Of a stretch of 64,000 nucleotides of DNA, positions 53,268 through 61,189 are shown in pieces. The notes under the pieces were generated by a model, which was not told the DNA's origin, ran no database searches, and saw only the letters and a list, made by a program, of their open reading frames with translations. The stretch spans positions 62,001 to 126,000 of the forward strand of contig JADJYW010000003.1 of NCBI GenBank assembly GCA_016719605.1. The letters run 5' to 3'. Position numbers and translations under genes: made by a program. The DNA is from Lewinellaceae bacterium. Its GTDB lineage: Bacteria; Bacteroidota; Bacteroidia; Chitinophagales; Saprospiraceae. The stretch's first letter is position 1. Every line of letters begins with the position of its first letter.

Positions 53268-53654
53268 ATGAAAAATAAGATGAGCATATTATATTTATCA
53301 ATTTTCGCAATAGGCTTGATTGCCATTTACGGAATTTTCCATTTTTACACAAAGAAAAATTCACATAGTATGGAAGAATATACAACGGTATATGGCATTA
53401 TCGATGAAATTTCATTAAAAGAAATTCCCAACAAAGCCATTGGTGGAAATGCCAAAATAGAAACAAAAATTCAATTGAATGTAACCGAAGTTTACGATTA
53501 TCAAAACAATCCAATTAAATTGGCTGAATTTGATTATCCAATTTTTGCTGGAAGTAAAGACTTAATAAACTCGTTTAACAAGGGAGACAACGTTAAAATA
53601 ACCTGTTCCTCTAAAACGGGGAGGCACATAAAAACTATTGAAAAAATCAAATAA
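53268..53654 (+). CDS. Small membrane-anchored protein, candidate immunity protein
   Basis: 128 residues, starting 3 nt after the stop of the predicted effector. One N-terminal membrane helix (ILYLSIFAIGLIAIYGIFHF) is followed by a soluble beta-rich domain (YTTVYGIIDEISLKEIPNKA ... IQLNVTEVYDYQNNPIKLAE), which would face the periplasm. No known family recognised. Tight coupling to the upstream gene, shared AT-rich composition, the same cassette and small size fit an immunity protein for a periplasm-acting toxin. This is inference from context only. Confidence 0.5.
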   Translation: MKNKMSILYLSIFAIGLIAIYGIFHFYTKKNSHSMEEYTTVYGIIDEISLKEIPNKAIGGNAKIETKIQLNVTEVYDYQNNPIKLAEFDYPIFAGSKDLINSFNKGDNVKITCSSKTGRHIKTIEKIK

Positions 53655-53659
53655 AAAAT

Positions 53660-53747
53660 CCGAGAACAATGCATGGTCGCCTATGCTGCCCAAAGCCAAC
53701 CCGCAAAGCCAACGCAGGGCAGCACAGCGTCCATGCTCACGTTGGCT
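53660..53747 (+). repeat. attC-like recombination site 1
   Basis: 88 bp, GC-rich in an AT-rich setting. Left core CCGAGAAC (53660-53667), spacer AAT, arm GCATGG (53671), inner arm GCTGCCC (53685), central part with two AGCCAAC copies, inner arm GGGCAGC (53717), arm CCATGC (53731), spacer TCAC, right core GTTGGCT (53741-53747). Left and right cores do not match each other, but each matches the neighbouring boundary, as in recombined integron arrays. Confidence 0.6.
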
Positions 53748-53777
53748 CCAAAGCAAAAATTTATAGAACAGTCTAAT

Positions 53778-54050
53778 ATGGAAAAAAAAGACCTTTACAA
53801 TTTGACTGACGAAGAACTGTTAGTCGAGAAACAAAGACTGAAGAAATCTAAAGTCTTTCATGCGACAGCCATTGGCTTTCTTGCAGGCATACTCATTTTC
53901 GGAGTTGTTTCCTGGAGTCTATCTTCAAAAAAAAATTGGGCATCCCTGATTCTCATGTTAATTCCTATTACTTTCATTTACAGGATGCTTAAAAACCCAA
54001 ATAAGAACAAGGACTTGGAAGAGGTCTTACAAGAACGCGGCTTGAATTGA
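53778..54050 (+). CDS. Two-helix membrane protein of unknown function (cassette 2)
   Basis: 90 residues from the ATG at 53778 (MEKKDLYNLTDEELLVEKQR). A charged N-terminal helix is followed by two membrane helices, FHATAIGFLAGILIFGVVSW and WASLILMLIPITFIYRMLKN, and a polar tail LEEVLQERGLN. Similar small proteins (L-T-D-E-E-L-L ... G-F-L-A-G-I-L-I) are, from memory, widespread unknowns in Bacteroidota accessory DNA. It is the only gene between attC-like sites 1 and 2. Function unknown. Confidence 0.65.
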   Translation: MEKKDLYNLTDEELLVEKQRLKKSKVFHATAIGFLAGILIFGVVSWSLSSKKNWASLILMLIPITFIYRMLKNPNKNKDLEEVLQERGLN

Positions 54051-54104
54051 AGGATTAGGGAACGTAAATAGTGCGATAAAAAAATCAGGCTAAATAAGCT
54101 CTAA

Positions 54105-54170
54105 AGCCAACAATGTATATGCGATAATGCTGGCTAAACGGTCGCACTACGCATATACTCACCGTTCTCC
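54105..54170 (+). repeat. attC-like recombination site 2
   Basis: 66 bp. Left core AGCCAAC (54105-54111), spacer AAT, perfect 9-bp arms GTATATGCG (54115) and CGCATATAC (54150), spacer TCACC, right core GTTCTCC (54164-54170). The left core is the perfect complement of GTTGGCT at 53741, the box that opens this cassette. The spacers AAT and TCAC(C) are shared with site 1. Confidence 0.6.
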
Positions 54171-54230
54171 CAAAATTAAAACACCTCTCGCGCCCCTTCA
54201 TCTGCCCCATCAGCCGCGGCGGGCGGCCTT
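54160..54230 (+). repeat. 71-bp direct repeat, copy 1
   Basis: Starts at the right core of attC-like site 2 (CACCGTTCTC) and ends CGGCGGGCGGCCTT. It aligns without gaps to 56907-56977 at 59 of 71 positions. It forms the leader of the third cassette. The rest of the gap to 54341 is GC-rich and non-coding. Confidence 0.85.
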
Positions 54231-54341
54231 GCTCGCAAGGGGCGGCAACCTTCGCGCCGGGGCCTTGATCTTTACCTGCACCTTTCCGAAAACCACTTTC
54301 CAAAGAGCATAACTTGAAACGACCAAAACAAATGTAAAAAA

Positions 54342-54974
54342 ATGGATTTTAAAACTACAGCAAGCAAAAACGTCATAAGTATTGGAATACTCCTATCGTT
54401 AGTTTTCATAAGTATTGCTGCATATTATTATCCGGGAGGAAGTTTAAATGATATCCATTCGCCGGGATATAGCTTTAAACACAACTACATTAGTCATCTA
54501 TTGGATTACAATGCCTTGAATGGTTTAGAAAACAAAGGAAGACCCTGGGGTGTTGCCGGAGTGGTTATCATGGGAATAACTACGGGTCTGGCTTTCATCC
54601 GTTTTGCGATTAAAATAGCAATAAAGCATCATTCAAACGTAATCAAAATAAGTGGTTTTTTATTGATCCTTGTCAACGTGTTGATAACCATGCCGAGGTT
54701 TCATAATGCGATGGTAACGATTGGAAGTTTTCTCACGTTGTTGGTTTTTTTCTATATTACTGTATTACTGTGGAAGACAAACCTGACCGTACTTAAAATA
54801 TTTTCCGGAATGTCGTTGCTGTCATTTTATGGTGCTGCGTATATGTTTGGCACACGCACAGCATTAGATTACATGCCCTTTGTTCAAAAATTCGTTCATG
54901 TTTTGCAAATAATACTGATCATAAGTGTTGAATATTTTACAACCAATAAGGACTTTGAGCACATTAAGAAATGA
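54342..54974 (+). CDS. DUF998-like integral membrane protein
   Basis: 210 residues with about six membrane helices (NVISIGILLSLVFISIAAYY; GVAGVVIMGITTGLAFIRFA; ISGFLLILVNVLITMPRF; IGSFLTLLVFFYITVLLW; and two more). The polar loop GYSFKHNYISHLLDYNALNG after helix 1 resembles DUF998-type proteins (F-x-x-x-Y-I-S-x-L). AT-rich, same strand as the other cassette genes. Function unknown. Confidence 0.6.
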   Translation: MDFKTTASKNVISIGILLSLVFISIAAYYYPGGSLNDIHSPGYSFKHNYISHLLDYNALNGLENKGRPWGVAGVVIMGITTGLAFIRFAIKIAIKHHSNVIKISGFLLILVNVLITMPRFHNAMVTIGSFLTLLVFFYITVLLWKTNLTVLKIFSGMSLLSFYGAAYMFGTRTALDYMPFVQKFVHVLQIILIISVEYFTTNKDFEHIKK

Positions 54975-55145
54975 CTCTAAAATAACCCAGGTGGTATAAT
55001 ATGTTCAAAAATGACGCTCCTTGCGAGCATCTACGACGCGAGGTATACCGTCAATAAGTACCACAAGAGTGTGAAGGGTGCGATGTATGTAACCAACAGT
55101 CATCTATCATCAAAAAAATAAAAAACAATAAAAATAAAAGAATAG
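54975..55145. other. Gap between cassette genes with weak dyad
   Basis: A short GC-rich patch contains GTGGTA (54991) / TACCAC (55066) and an inner CCTTGCG / CGCGAGG pair. It could be a degraded site but lacks AAC/GTT cores. A 36-codon open frame at 55011-55121 cannot be supported as a gene. Confidence 0.3.
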
Positions 55146-55685
55146 ATGAAAGAGGATATCGAAATACCCAAACTGAAATTTGATGAAAACGGTGATCTAG
55201 TTATCGTGGCTTCACCAACATCTTCCAAATATGATTTCGACTTTTTTGAAGGCAAATGGAATTTGCATAATAAAAAACTGAAAACAAGATTAAATGGGTG
55301 TACCGAGTGGATTGAATTTTACTCAACACAAGAAATGTATCGTATATTAAACGGAAACGGAAATATCGATAATTTCCTTGCCACATTTGACGGAGAGCCG
55401 TTTGAGGGAATGTCGTTGAGATTATTTAATCCAAAAACAAAAATATGGAGCATATATTGGGCTGATACAAATAAAGGAGAGTTAGACCCGCCAGTAAAAG
55501 GCTCATTCGATAATAAAATAGCACACTTTTTCACTAAAGATATATTTGAAGGTAAACCGATTTTAGTTGCTTTTCGGTGGGATGTACGAGACCATGAAAA
55601 TCCAGTATGGAGCCAGGCATTTTCTGAAGACAATGGTAGAACCTGGGAATGGAACTGGTACATGTTCATGTCAAAAGTAAAATAG
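55146..55685 (+). CDS. DUF1579-like calycin-type protein
   Basis: 179 residues, no signal peptide. The sequence YDFDFFEGKWNLHNKKLKTR, LRLFNPKTKIWSIYWADTNK, GELDPPVKGSFDNKIAHFFT and QAFSEDNGRTWEWNWYMFMS gives the repeated beta-strand pattern of small lipocalin-like barrels (F-D-F-x-x-G-x-W start). Such proteins are often annotated DUF1579 and may bind a small ligand. No catalytic motif is evident. AT-rich. Confidence 0.6.
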   Translation: MKEDIEIPKLKFDENGDLVIVASPTSSKYDFDFFEGKWNLHNKKLKTRLNGCTEWIEFYSTQEMYRILNGNGNIDNFLATFDGEPFEGMSLRLFNPKTKIWSIYWADTNKGELDPPVKGSFDNKIAHFFTKDIFEGKPILVAFRWDVRDHENPVWSQAFSEDNGRTWEWNWYMFMSKVK

Positions 55686-55817
55686 ACTTTTATCTATGTA
55701 CAATAGAGTGGCGAACAAGGTACTCTGGGCCGATCTCCACCAAAACCCAGCCCATGAAGCCAACGTAGAGAACGGTATGCAAGACAGAACCTTTGGTGAT
55801 CAATAATTTAATAGAAT
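55686..55817. other. Gap with cassette-type motifs (degenerate site)
   Basis: GC-rich patch with CTGGG/CCCAG arms (55720, 55746), AGCCAAC (55758-55764) and GAGAAC (55768-55773). The same two heptamer/hexamer cores build sites 1 and 2, but no matching GTT box is seen, so it is probably a worn or rearranged site. Confidence 0.4.
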
Positions 55818-56849
55818 ATGCACATGCGAAACAGCATTGTAATAACTCTGATATATTTTTGTTTAAGTTCTTGCAATGGTCAAGACAACAATACTATCAA
55901 GACAAGTATCAAAACAAGTTTTCCAGAAAATATAAATAATATTGAGGATACAGACAATGGAATAATATATCTTTCTTATGATAACGGGAATACCTGGAAA
56001 AATATAAATTCAGGGTTACCACAGAAAATAAGTATTGGTTTAGGGGGTCTTGCTATTTCAGAAACGATACTCGGGGTAGCAACAAAAGAGTATGGTGTTT
56101 ATCTTTATAACTTCAGTGACAGCAATTGGGTTAATGTGCCGACTGCCGATAAAATTATAAAAAATAACATTGGCGCAATGGCACTTTTTAAGAATACAAT
56201 TTATGTTGGGACGCAGCATAAAGGAACGTTTTACTCAAAAGATAACGGTAAAACGTGGTTGTCTCAAAACAAAGGGCTTAATAATCAGACGATAAGAAGG
56301 TTTGTAGAACTTGGGGACATGTTTTATGTATGCACAAATGATGGCTTTTATTCACTAAACGAAAAAATGAAAAAATGGCAATTAGAATACGGCTATAATT
56401 CACTGCAAGTAAATGGTGCAACTTACTTCAAGGGAGGCATTTACATTGGTACAAGCAAAGGTGTCTACAAAAAACAAACAGATAATAAATGGACAAATAT
56501 TTTACCTAATCACAGTGTCCACAATATCAGTTCAGATGATGAATACCTATATGCAATGACCTACAATGAGTACCTTTTGTCTTCAAAAGACGGGGCCAAT
56601 TGGCATAGCATTCAAGACGGGCTACCTGAAAATTTATATACATTTAACGTACTAAGTCAGAATAATATGACATTTGCAGGGCAGTGGGACGGGGTCTATA
56701 GTAAAACAAAATTTAACAGCACCTGGGGGTTGTCAAGCAAAGGGGTGCCCGAAAAATTTGCAGCAACAAACTTGAAATCCTTCAATGGCATTTTAGTAAT
56801 AACTACCTCCGAGAGGAAATTAAAACCAGGTATGACAACAGAAAAATAG
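55818..56849 (+). CDS. Lipoprotein with BNR/sortilin-like beta-propeller
   Basis: 343 residues. Lipoprotein signal VITLIYFCLSSC with Asn-Gly following. The mature part carries Asp-box-like repeats typical of BNR propellers: IYLSYDNGNTWKNINSGLPQ, GTFYSKDNGKTWLSQNKGLN and LSSKDGANWHSIQDGLPE. Each repeat has the S-x-D-x-G-x-T/N-W pattern. The propeller probably mediates binding at the cell surface; there is no T9SS tail. AT-rich, last gene of the block. Confidence 0.7.
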   Translation: MHMRNSIVITLIYFCLSSCNGQDNNTIKTSIKTSFPENINNIEDTDNGIIYLSYDNGNTWKNINSGLPQKISIGLGGLAISETILGVATKEYGVYLYNFSDSNWVNVPTADKIIKNNIGAMALFKNTIYVGTQHKGTFYSKDNGKTWLSQNKGLNNQTIRRFVELGDMFYVCTNDGFYSLNEKMKKWQLEYGYNSLQVNGATYFKGGIYIGTSKGVYKKQTDNKWTNILPNHSVHNISSDDEYLYAMTYNEYLLSSKDGANWHSIQDGLPENLYTFNVLSQNNMTFAGQWDGVYSKTKFNSTWGLSSKGVPEKFAATNLKSFNGILVITTSERKLKPGMTTEK

Positions 56850-57070
56850 GCTGTACATAAAAAACTGCTGTCTGGCAGCCCAACCGCCAACGCACGGCAG
56901 CAAGCCCACCGTTCTCTCAAAACTCAAAAACCACACGCACCCCATCATTTGCTCCATCAGCCACGGCGGACGGCCTTTCCGCAGGGATTGACCGCGGACA
57001 GAAGCTTAAGGGCAACATTTCCTGCAAAGTCGGCCGGGAACACCGTATTTTTGAACCTAATTCAGACGAC
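56850..57070. other. Right edge of the AT-rich block with attC-like core
   Basis: Contains TGCTG/CAGCA arms around GCCCAAC (56878-56884, a full RYYYAAC match) and the right core GTTCTC (56911-56916), followed by the 71-bp repeat copy 2. The backbone composition returns at about 56940. Confidence 0.45.
56907..56977 (+). repeat. 71-bp direct repeat, copy 2
   Basis: Gapless match (59/71) to 54160-54230. It begins with CACCGTTCTC and ends CGGCGGACGGCCTT. Confidence 0.85.
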
Positions 57071-58636
57071 ATGGTGAAAAAACTGGCCCGATTCGGCTGG
57101 GCAATGAAGCGGCTGCTCCGCAATAATGCCAACTTTTTTCTGCCCGTTTTCCTGTTCTTCGGGTGCTCCATCTCCGCCCAAAACACCCTGCACGTCGGCA
57201 CAGGGCATTCGTACGCCAACCTGACATCGGCGGCCAACAACGCCGCACCAGGCGACACTATTCTACTTCACGCCGGCACCTATCCCGGCGGGCTGCACAT
57301 CACCAATCTGCAAGGCACTGCCGGCGCGTGGATCACCATCCGCAATGCACCGGGCGAAACGGTCCTGTTCGAGGGCGGCGGCAATGCCATCCAGTTCACC
57401 GATCCGGCGTGGCTCCACCTGCGCGGGCTGATTTTCCAGCACCAGACGGGTAACGGACTGAATACCGACGACGGCGGCACGTACACCACACCGGCCCATG
57501 ACATCATTTTTGAAGACTGTACCTTCCGCAATATATCGGCCACCGGCAACAACGATTTGCTGAAATTATCGGGCCTCGACCATTTTCAGATCCTGCGCTG
57601 CACCATCCAGAACGGCGCCGCAGGCGGCAGCGGCATTGATATGGTGGGCTGCCACCACGGCCTGATCCGGGCGTGTTATTTTGAAAATCTCGGTTCCAAC
57701 GCCATCCAGACCAAGGGCGGCTGCGCGGACATCCAGATCGAGCGCAATTTTTTCCGCAATGGCGGCCAACGCACGCTTAACCTCGGTGGCAGTACCGGTC
57801 TTGCTTTTTTCCGGCCCGATACCGCCCATTTTGAAGCGGCAGACATCCGCGTGTTCAGCAATATCATCGTCGGCTCCTGGGCCGCCGTCGCTTATGTGGG
57901 CGCCGTGAACGTGCGCGTGGAAAACAACACCATCTACAACCCGCAAAACTGGGTGCTTCGCATCCTGCAAGAAACGGTGGATCCGGACCGTTTCCTCGAA
58001 TGTGGCGACAATACCTTCCGCAACAACATTGTGCACCTTGACCACAACCTCAACACGGAAACCAATATCGGTCCCAACACACGCCCCGAAACATTCGTTT
58101 TTTCCAACAACCTGTGGTTCAACACCGCCTTGCCCAACTGGTCCGGTCCCGACATCCCCACTGCCGACCCAAACATGGTGCTGAATCAAAACCCGTTATT
58201 TGCCAATCCTGCTGCCGATGATTTTCACCTCCCGGCCGGCAGTCCGGCTGCGGGCGCAGGGGCGCCGCCCCCGGCCGGCACAGCGTTCGATTATTACGGT
58301 GCCGGCTTTGCTGTTCCGCCCTCCATCGGCGCCATCGAGGCGAACCCCGTGTCGGGTACAGCAGCCCCCACGGCAAGACTGGAGGGCATGACGGTGTTCC
58401 CAAACCCATGTCATCGCGCAACCATCCTGCGTTTTGTGTTGTCGAAGGCAGAGCCGATCACCTTGTCGGTATTCGATCGAGATGGCCGGTTGGTACGCAG
58501 GCTGCTGAACCACGAACTCCGCCCCGCAGGGGTACAGGAATTCCAGTTCGAGCGAGCGGATTTGCCCGCCGGTATGTATTTCATTCAACAAAAAACGTCC
58601 GTGGGGACGGAAACAAAAAGACTACTGATTTTATAA
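57071..58636 (+). CDS. Right-handed beta-helix protein with T9SS sorting domain
   Basis: 521 residues (an ATG at 57104 would shorten it by 11). Signal segment FFLPVFLFFGCSISAQ, then YANLTSAANNAAPGDTILLH, the usual start of pectate-lyase-like beta helices. Repeated strands follow (IIFEDCTFRNISATGNNDLL, NVRVENNTIYNPQNWV). The C-terminal 80 residues form a T9SS type A tail: MTVFPNPCHRATILRFVLSK ... LPAGMYFIQQKTSVGTETKR. It is therefore exported by the Sec system and T9SS to the surface, probably to bind or cut polysaccharide; catalytic residues are not obvious. Confidence 0.85.
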   Translation: MVKKLARFGWAMKRLLRNNANFFLPVFLFFGCSISAQNTLHVGTGHSYANLTSAANNAAPGDTILLHAGTYPGGLHITNLQGTAGAWITIRNAPGETVLFEGGGNAIQFTDPAWLHLRGLIFQHQTGNGLNTDDGGTYTTPAHDIIFEDCTFRNISATGNNDLLKLSGLDHFQILRCTIQNGAAGGSGIDMVGCHHGLIRACYFENLGSNAIQTKGGCADIQIERNFFRNGGQRTLNLGGSTGLAFFRPDTAHFEAADIRVFSNIIVGSWAAVAYVGAVNVRVENNTIYNPQNWVLRILQETVDPDRFLECGDNTFRNNIVHLDHNLNTETNIGPNTRPETFVFSNNLWFNTALPNWSGPDIPTADPNMVLNQNPLFANPAADDFHLPAGSPAAGAGAPPPAGTAFDYYGAGFAVPPSIGAIEANPVSGTAAPTARLEGMTVFPNPCHRATILRFVLSKAEPITLSVFDRDGRLVRRLLNHELRPAGVQEFQFERADLPAGMYFIQQKTSVGTETKRLLIL

Positions 58637-58709
58637 AAAATTTCTCAAAAAACTATGTCAAGCCGTTGAGAATAAAAAAACAAGTTTACTAAAAAAACGA
58701 AAACACACC

Positions 58710-60626
58710 ATGTACATGAAACAACTCATTCTCTCCCTCGCCGCACTGGCGGTGCTCACCGTATCCTGCAAACAGGAAAAACCCGCTCCACCGCGCGAAA
58801 TCAAGCAGTACACCATCGAGCAGTTTTACAAAAACGAGCAGATCGGTGGTGGCGCCTGGTCGCCCGACGAGACGAAATTGCTCGCCCACAGCAACAAAAC
58901 CGGCATCTACAACCTCATCGAAATCAATGTGGCCGACGGCACACAACGACAGGTAACCAGCTCTGCGGTAGAGTCGTTTTTTGCCATTGATTACGTTCCG
59001 GGCACCGGCCAAATCCTCTACTCCGCCGACAAGGGCGGCAACGAAATAGACCATATTTACCTCCTGGATACCGACGGCTTTACCAAAGACCTGACGCCTG
59101 CCGAGCAGGAAAAGGCTAATTTCTTCGACTGGAGCCTCGACAAAAAAGCGCTGTTTTATATTTCCAACAAGCGCAACCCGCAATTCTTCGACCTCTACAA
59201 AATGACCGTCGGCGACTGGAAGGCCACCATGATTTACCAAAATGACACCGGAATGGACGTGGCCGGCATCTCTTGGGACGAAAAAACGCTGGCGCTCCAA
59301 AAAACCAATACCACCAGCGAAAACCAACTGTATCTCTACGATATAGCCTCAAAAAAAATGACTGAAATCTCGGAGGCAACTGCCCCGGGACGCTACGATG
59401 CCTCGGGGTTCAGCAAGGACGGCAAGTCGTTTTTTTTCACCACCGATGCCGGCAAAGAGTTTGCCTATCTGGTACAATATGACCTGGCCGGCGGCAGCCG
59501 CAAGACAATTTTTGAAACCAACTGGGACGTGATGTACAGCTACGTTAGCGAAAACGAAAAATACCGCGTCATTGCCATCAATGAGGACGGCAAGAATGCT
59601 CTTCGTATCCTCGACAACGCCGGCGGCAAACCCGTGGCTTTCCCCGCTATCCCGGATGGCGATATCCTCGCCGTTTCCATCGCAAAGAGCGAGAAAAAAA
59701 TGCGCCTCACCGTCGGCACCTCCAAAGCGCCGAGCAACCTGTATGTGTACGATTTTGACACCCGGGAACTAAAAAAATTAACCAATACGCTCAACCCGGA
59801 AATCAATGCCGACGACTTGGTGACCGCCGAAGTGGTGCGTTTCAAGTCCTTCGACGGGCTGGAAATTCCGGCCATTTATTACAAACCGATTACCGCTACA
59901 CCCGACCAAAAAGTACCGGCACTCGTGTGGGTACATGGCGGCCCGGGTGGACAAACCCGTACAGGCTATTTTGCACTGCTGCAGTACATGGTCAACAACG
60001 GGTACGCCGTGCTCGCCGTCAACAACCGCGGCAGCAGTGGCTACGGCAAATCGTTCTACAAAATGGACGACCGCAACCACGGCGACAAAGACCTGAAAGA
60101 CTGCATCTGGGGCAAAAAATGGCTGCAATCCCAAGGGTACATTGACACTGCTAAAATCGGTATCATCGGCGGCAGCTACGGCGGATACATGACCATGGCC
60201 GGCATGACTTTCACGCCCGACGAGTTCAAAGTAGGCGTAAATATCTTTGGCGTGACCAATTGGCTGCGCACCCTGAAATCGGTGCCGCCGTACTGGGAAA
60301 GCTTCCGCAAGGCGCTCTACGAGGAACTTGGCGACCCCAACACCGCCGACTCTGTGCGGCTGTATAATATCTCCCCGCTGTTCCATGCCGACCGAATCAA
60401 AAACCCCGTCATGGTGCTGCAGGGCGCCAACGACCCGCGGGTTTTGCAGGTTGAGTCGGACGAAATTGTGGCGGCTATGAAGCAAAACAAGGTGCCGGTG
60501 GAGTATGTCATCTTCCCCGACGAAGGCCACGGTTTTGTGAAAAAGGAAAACGAAATAAAAGGCTATGGCGCCATCGTGAAATTTCTCGACAAACATTTAA
60601 AAGGAGAGACGCTGGTTCGAAATTGA
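58710..60626 (+). CDS. S9 family prolyl-oligopeptidase-type peptidase (lipoprotein)
   Basis: 638 residues. Lipoprotein signal ILSLAALAVLTVSC. The first 370 residues form a beta-propeller with repeated strands (GGGAWSPDETKLLAHSNKTG). The alpha/beta-hydrolase domain follows: PALVWVHGGPGGQTRTGYFA (oxyanion region), nucleophile Ser in IGIIGGSYGGYMTMAGMTFT (about 489), Asp in LQGANDPRVLQVESDEIVAA (about 573) and His in FPDEGHGFVKKENEIKGYGA (about 605). It would cut short peptides in the periplasm or at the outer membrane, as DPP-like or acylaminoacyl-peptidase-like enzymes do. Confidence 0.93.
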   Translation: MYMKQLILSLAALAVLTVSCKQEKPAPPREIKQYTIEQFYKNEQIGGGAWSPDETKLLAHSNKTGIYNLIEINVADGTQRQVTSSAVESFFAIDYVPGTGQILYSADKGGNEIDHIYLLDTDGFTKDLTPAEQEKANFFDWSLDKKALFYISNKRNPQFFDLYKMTVGDWKATMIYQNDTGMDVAGISWDEKTLALQKTNTTSENQLYLYDIASKKMTEISEATAPGRYDASGFSKDGKSFFFTTDAGKEFAYLVQYDLAGGSRKTIFETNWDVMYSYVSENEKYRVIAINEDGKNALRILDNAGGKPVAFPAIPDGDILAVSIAKSEKKMRLTVGTSKAPSNLYVYDFDTRELKKLTNTLNPEINADDLVTAEVVRFKSFDGLEIPAIYYKPITATPDQKVPALVWVHGGPGGQTRTGYFALLQYMVNNGYAVLAVNNRGSSGYGKSFYKMDDRNHGDKDLKDCIWGKKWLQSQGYIDTAKIGIIGGSYGGYMTMAGMTFTPDEFKVGVNIFGVTNWLRTLKSVPPYWESFRKALYEELGDPNTADSVRLYNISPLFHADRIKNPVMVLQGANDPRVLQVESDEIVAAMKQNKVPVEYVIFPDEGHGFVKKENEIKGYGAIVKFLDKHLKGETLVRN

Positions 60627-60629
60627 GTA

Positions 60630-60689
60630 AGAGCGTGTTTAAATTTTAGTGCTGGAGCGAGGGCGAGCACTAAATTTTAAACACGCTCT
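60630..60689. repeat. Perfect 24-bp inverted repeat
   Basis: Arms 60630-60653 and 60666-60689 (starting AGAGCGTGTTTAAATTTTAG) with a 12-nt loop. It begins 4 nt after the S9 peptidase stop, so it may act as a terminator, but the long perfect arms suggest a repeated palindromic element. Confidence 0.8.
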
Positions 60690-60730
60690 AAAGCACTCCG
60701 TTTGTTGGCCGGCAAATCTGAAGCCTGAAT

Positions 60731-61189
60731 ATGACAACACTGCAACGAACCGACTCCGACAATCCCGACTTTGTCGCGCTCGTCAAACTGCTTGACCTCG
60801 AACTGGCTGTCCGGGACGGTGACGAACATGCGTTCTACAACCAGTTCAACAAAATTGATGCAATCAAACACGTCGTAGTCGCTTTCGAAGACGGCAAACC
60901 GGTAGCCTGTGGCGCCATAAAAGCATTTGCGCCGAACATTATGGAAATCAAACGCATGTACACCACTCCGGAAGGCCGGGGAAAGGGAATTGCCTCCCGG
61001 GTGCTGGCCGAGCTGGAGGCCTGGGCCGCAGAGTTGTCTTGTGAAAAATGCGTGTTGGAAACTGGGATTAAACAGCCCGAGGCCATTGCCTTGTACCAAA
61101 AAAACGCCTACCGGCTTATCCCAAACTATGGGCAGTATGTCGGAGCGAAGAACAGCGTTTGTTTTGAAAAAATTTTGGGGCGGGTTTAG
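60731..61189 (+). CDS. GNAT-family N-acetyltransferase
   Basis: 152 residues. The acetyl-CoA pyrophosphate loop is MYTTPEGRGKGIASRVLAEL (R-G-K-G-I-A motif), followed by CVLETGIKQPEAIALYQKNA and YRLIPNYGQYVG. Substrate strand: FEDGKPVACGAIKAFAPNIM. It transfers acetyl to an unknown amine. The 3' end overlaps the convergent antiterminator gene by 4 bp. Confidence 0.9.
   Translation: MTTLQRTDSDNPDFVALVKLLDLELAVRDGDEHAFYNQFNKIDAIKHVVVAFEDGKPVACGAIKAFAPNIMEIKRMYTTPEGRGKGIASRVLAELEAWAAELSCEKCVLETGIKQPEAIALYQKNAYRLIPNYGQYVGAKNSVCFEKILGRV

Noticed and set aside
55011..55121. 36-codon open frame in the cassette block
   Set aside because: No recognisable similarity, GC-rich patch overlapping a weak dyad, no promoter; not supportable as a gene.
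57263..58189. Minus-strand open frames under the beta-helix gene
   Set aside because: Antisense to a gene with signal peptide and T9SS tail; no domains.
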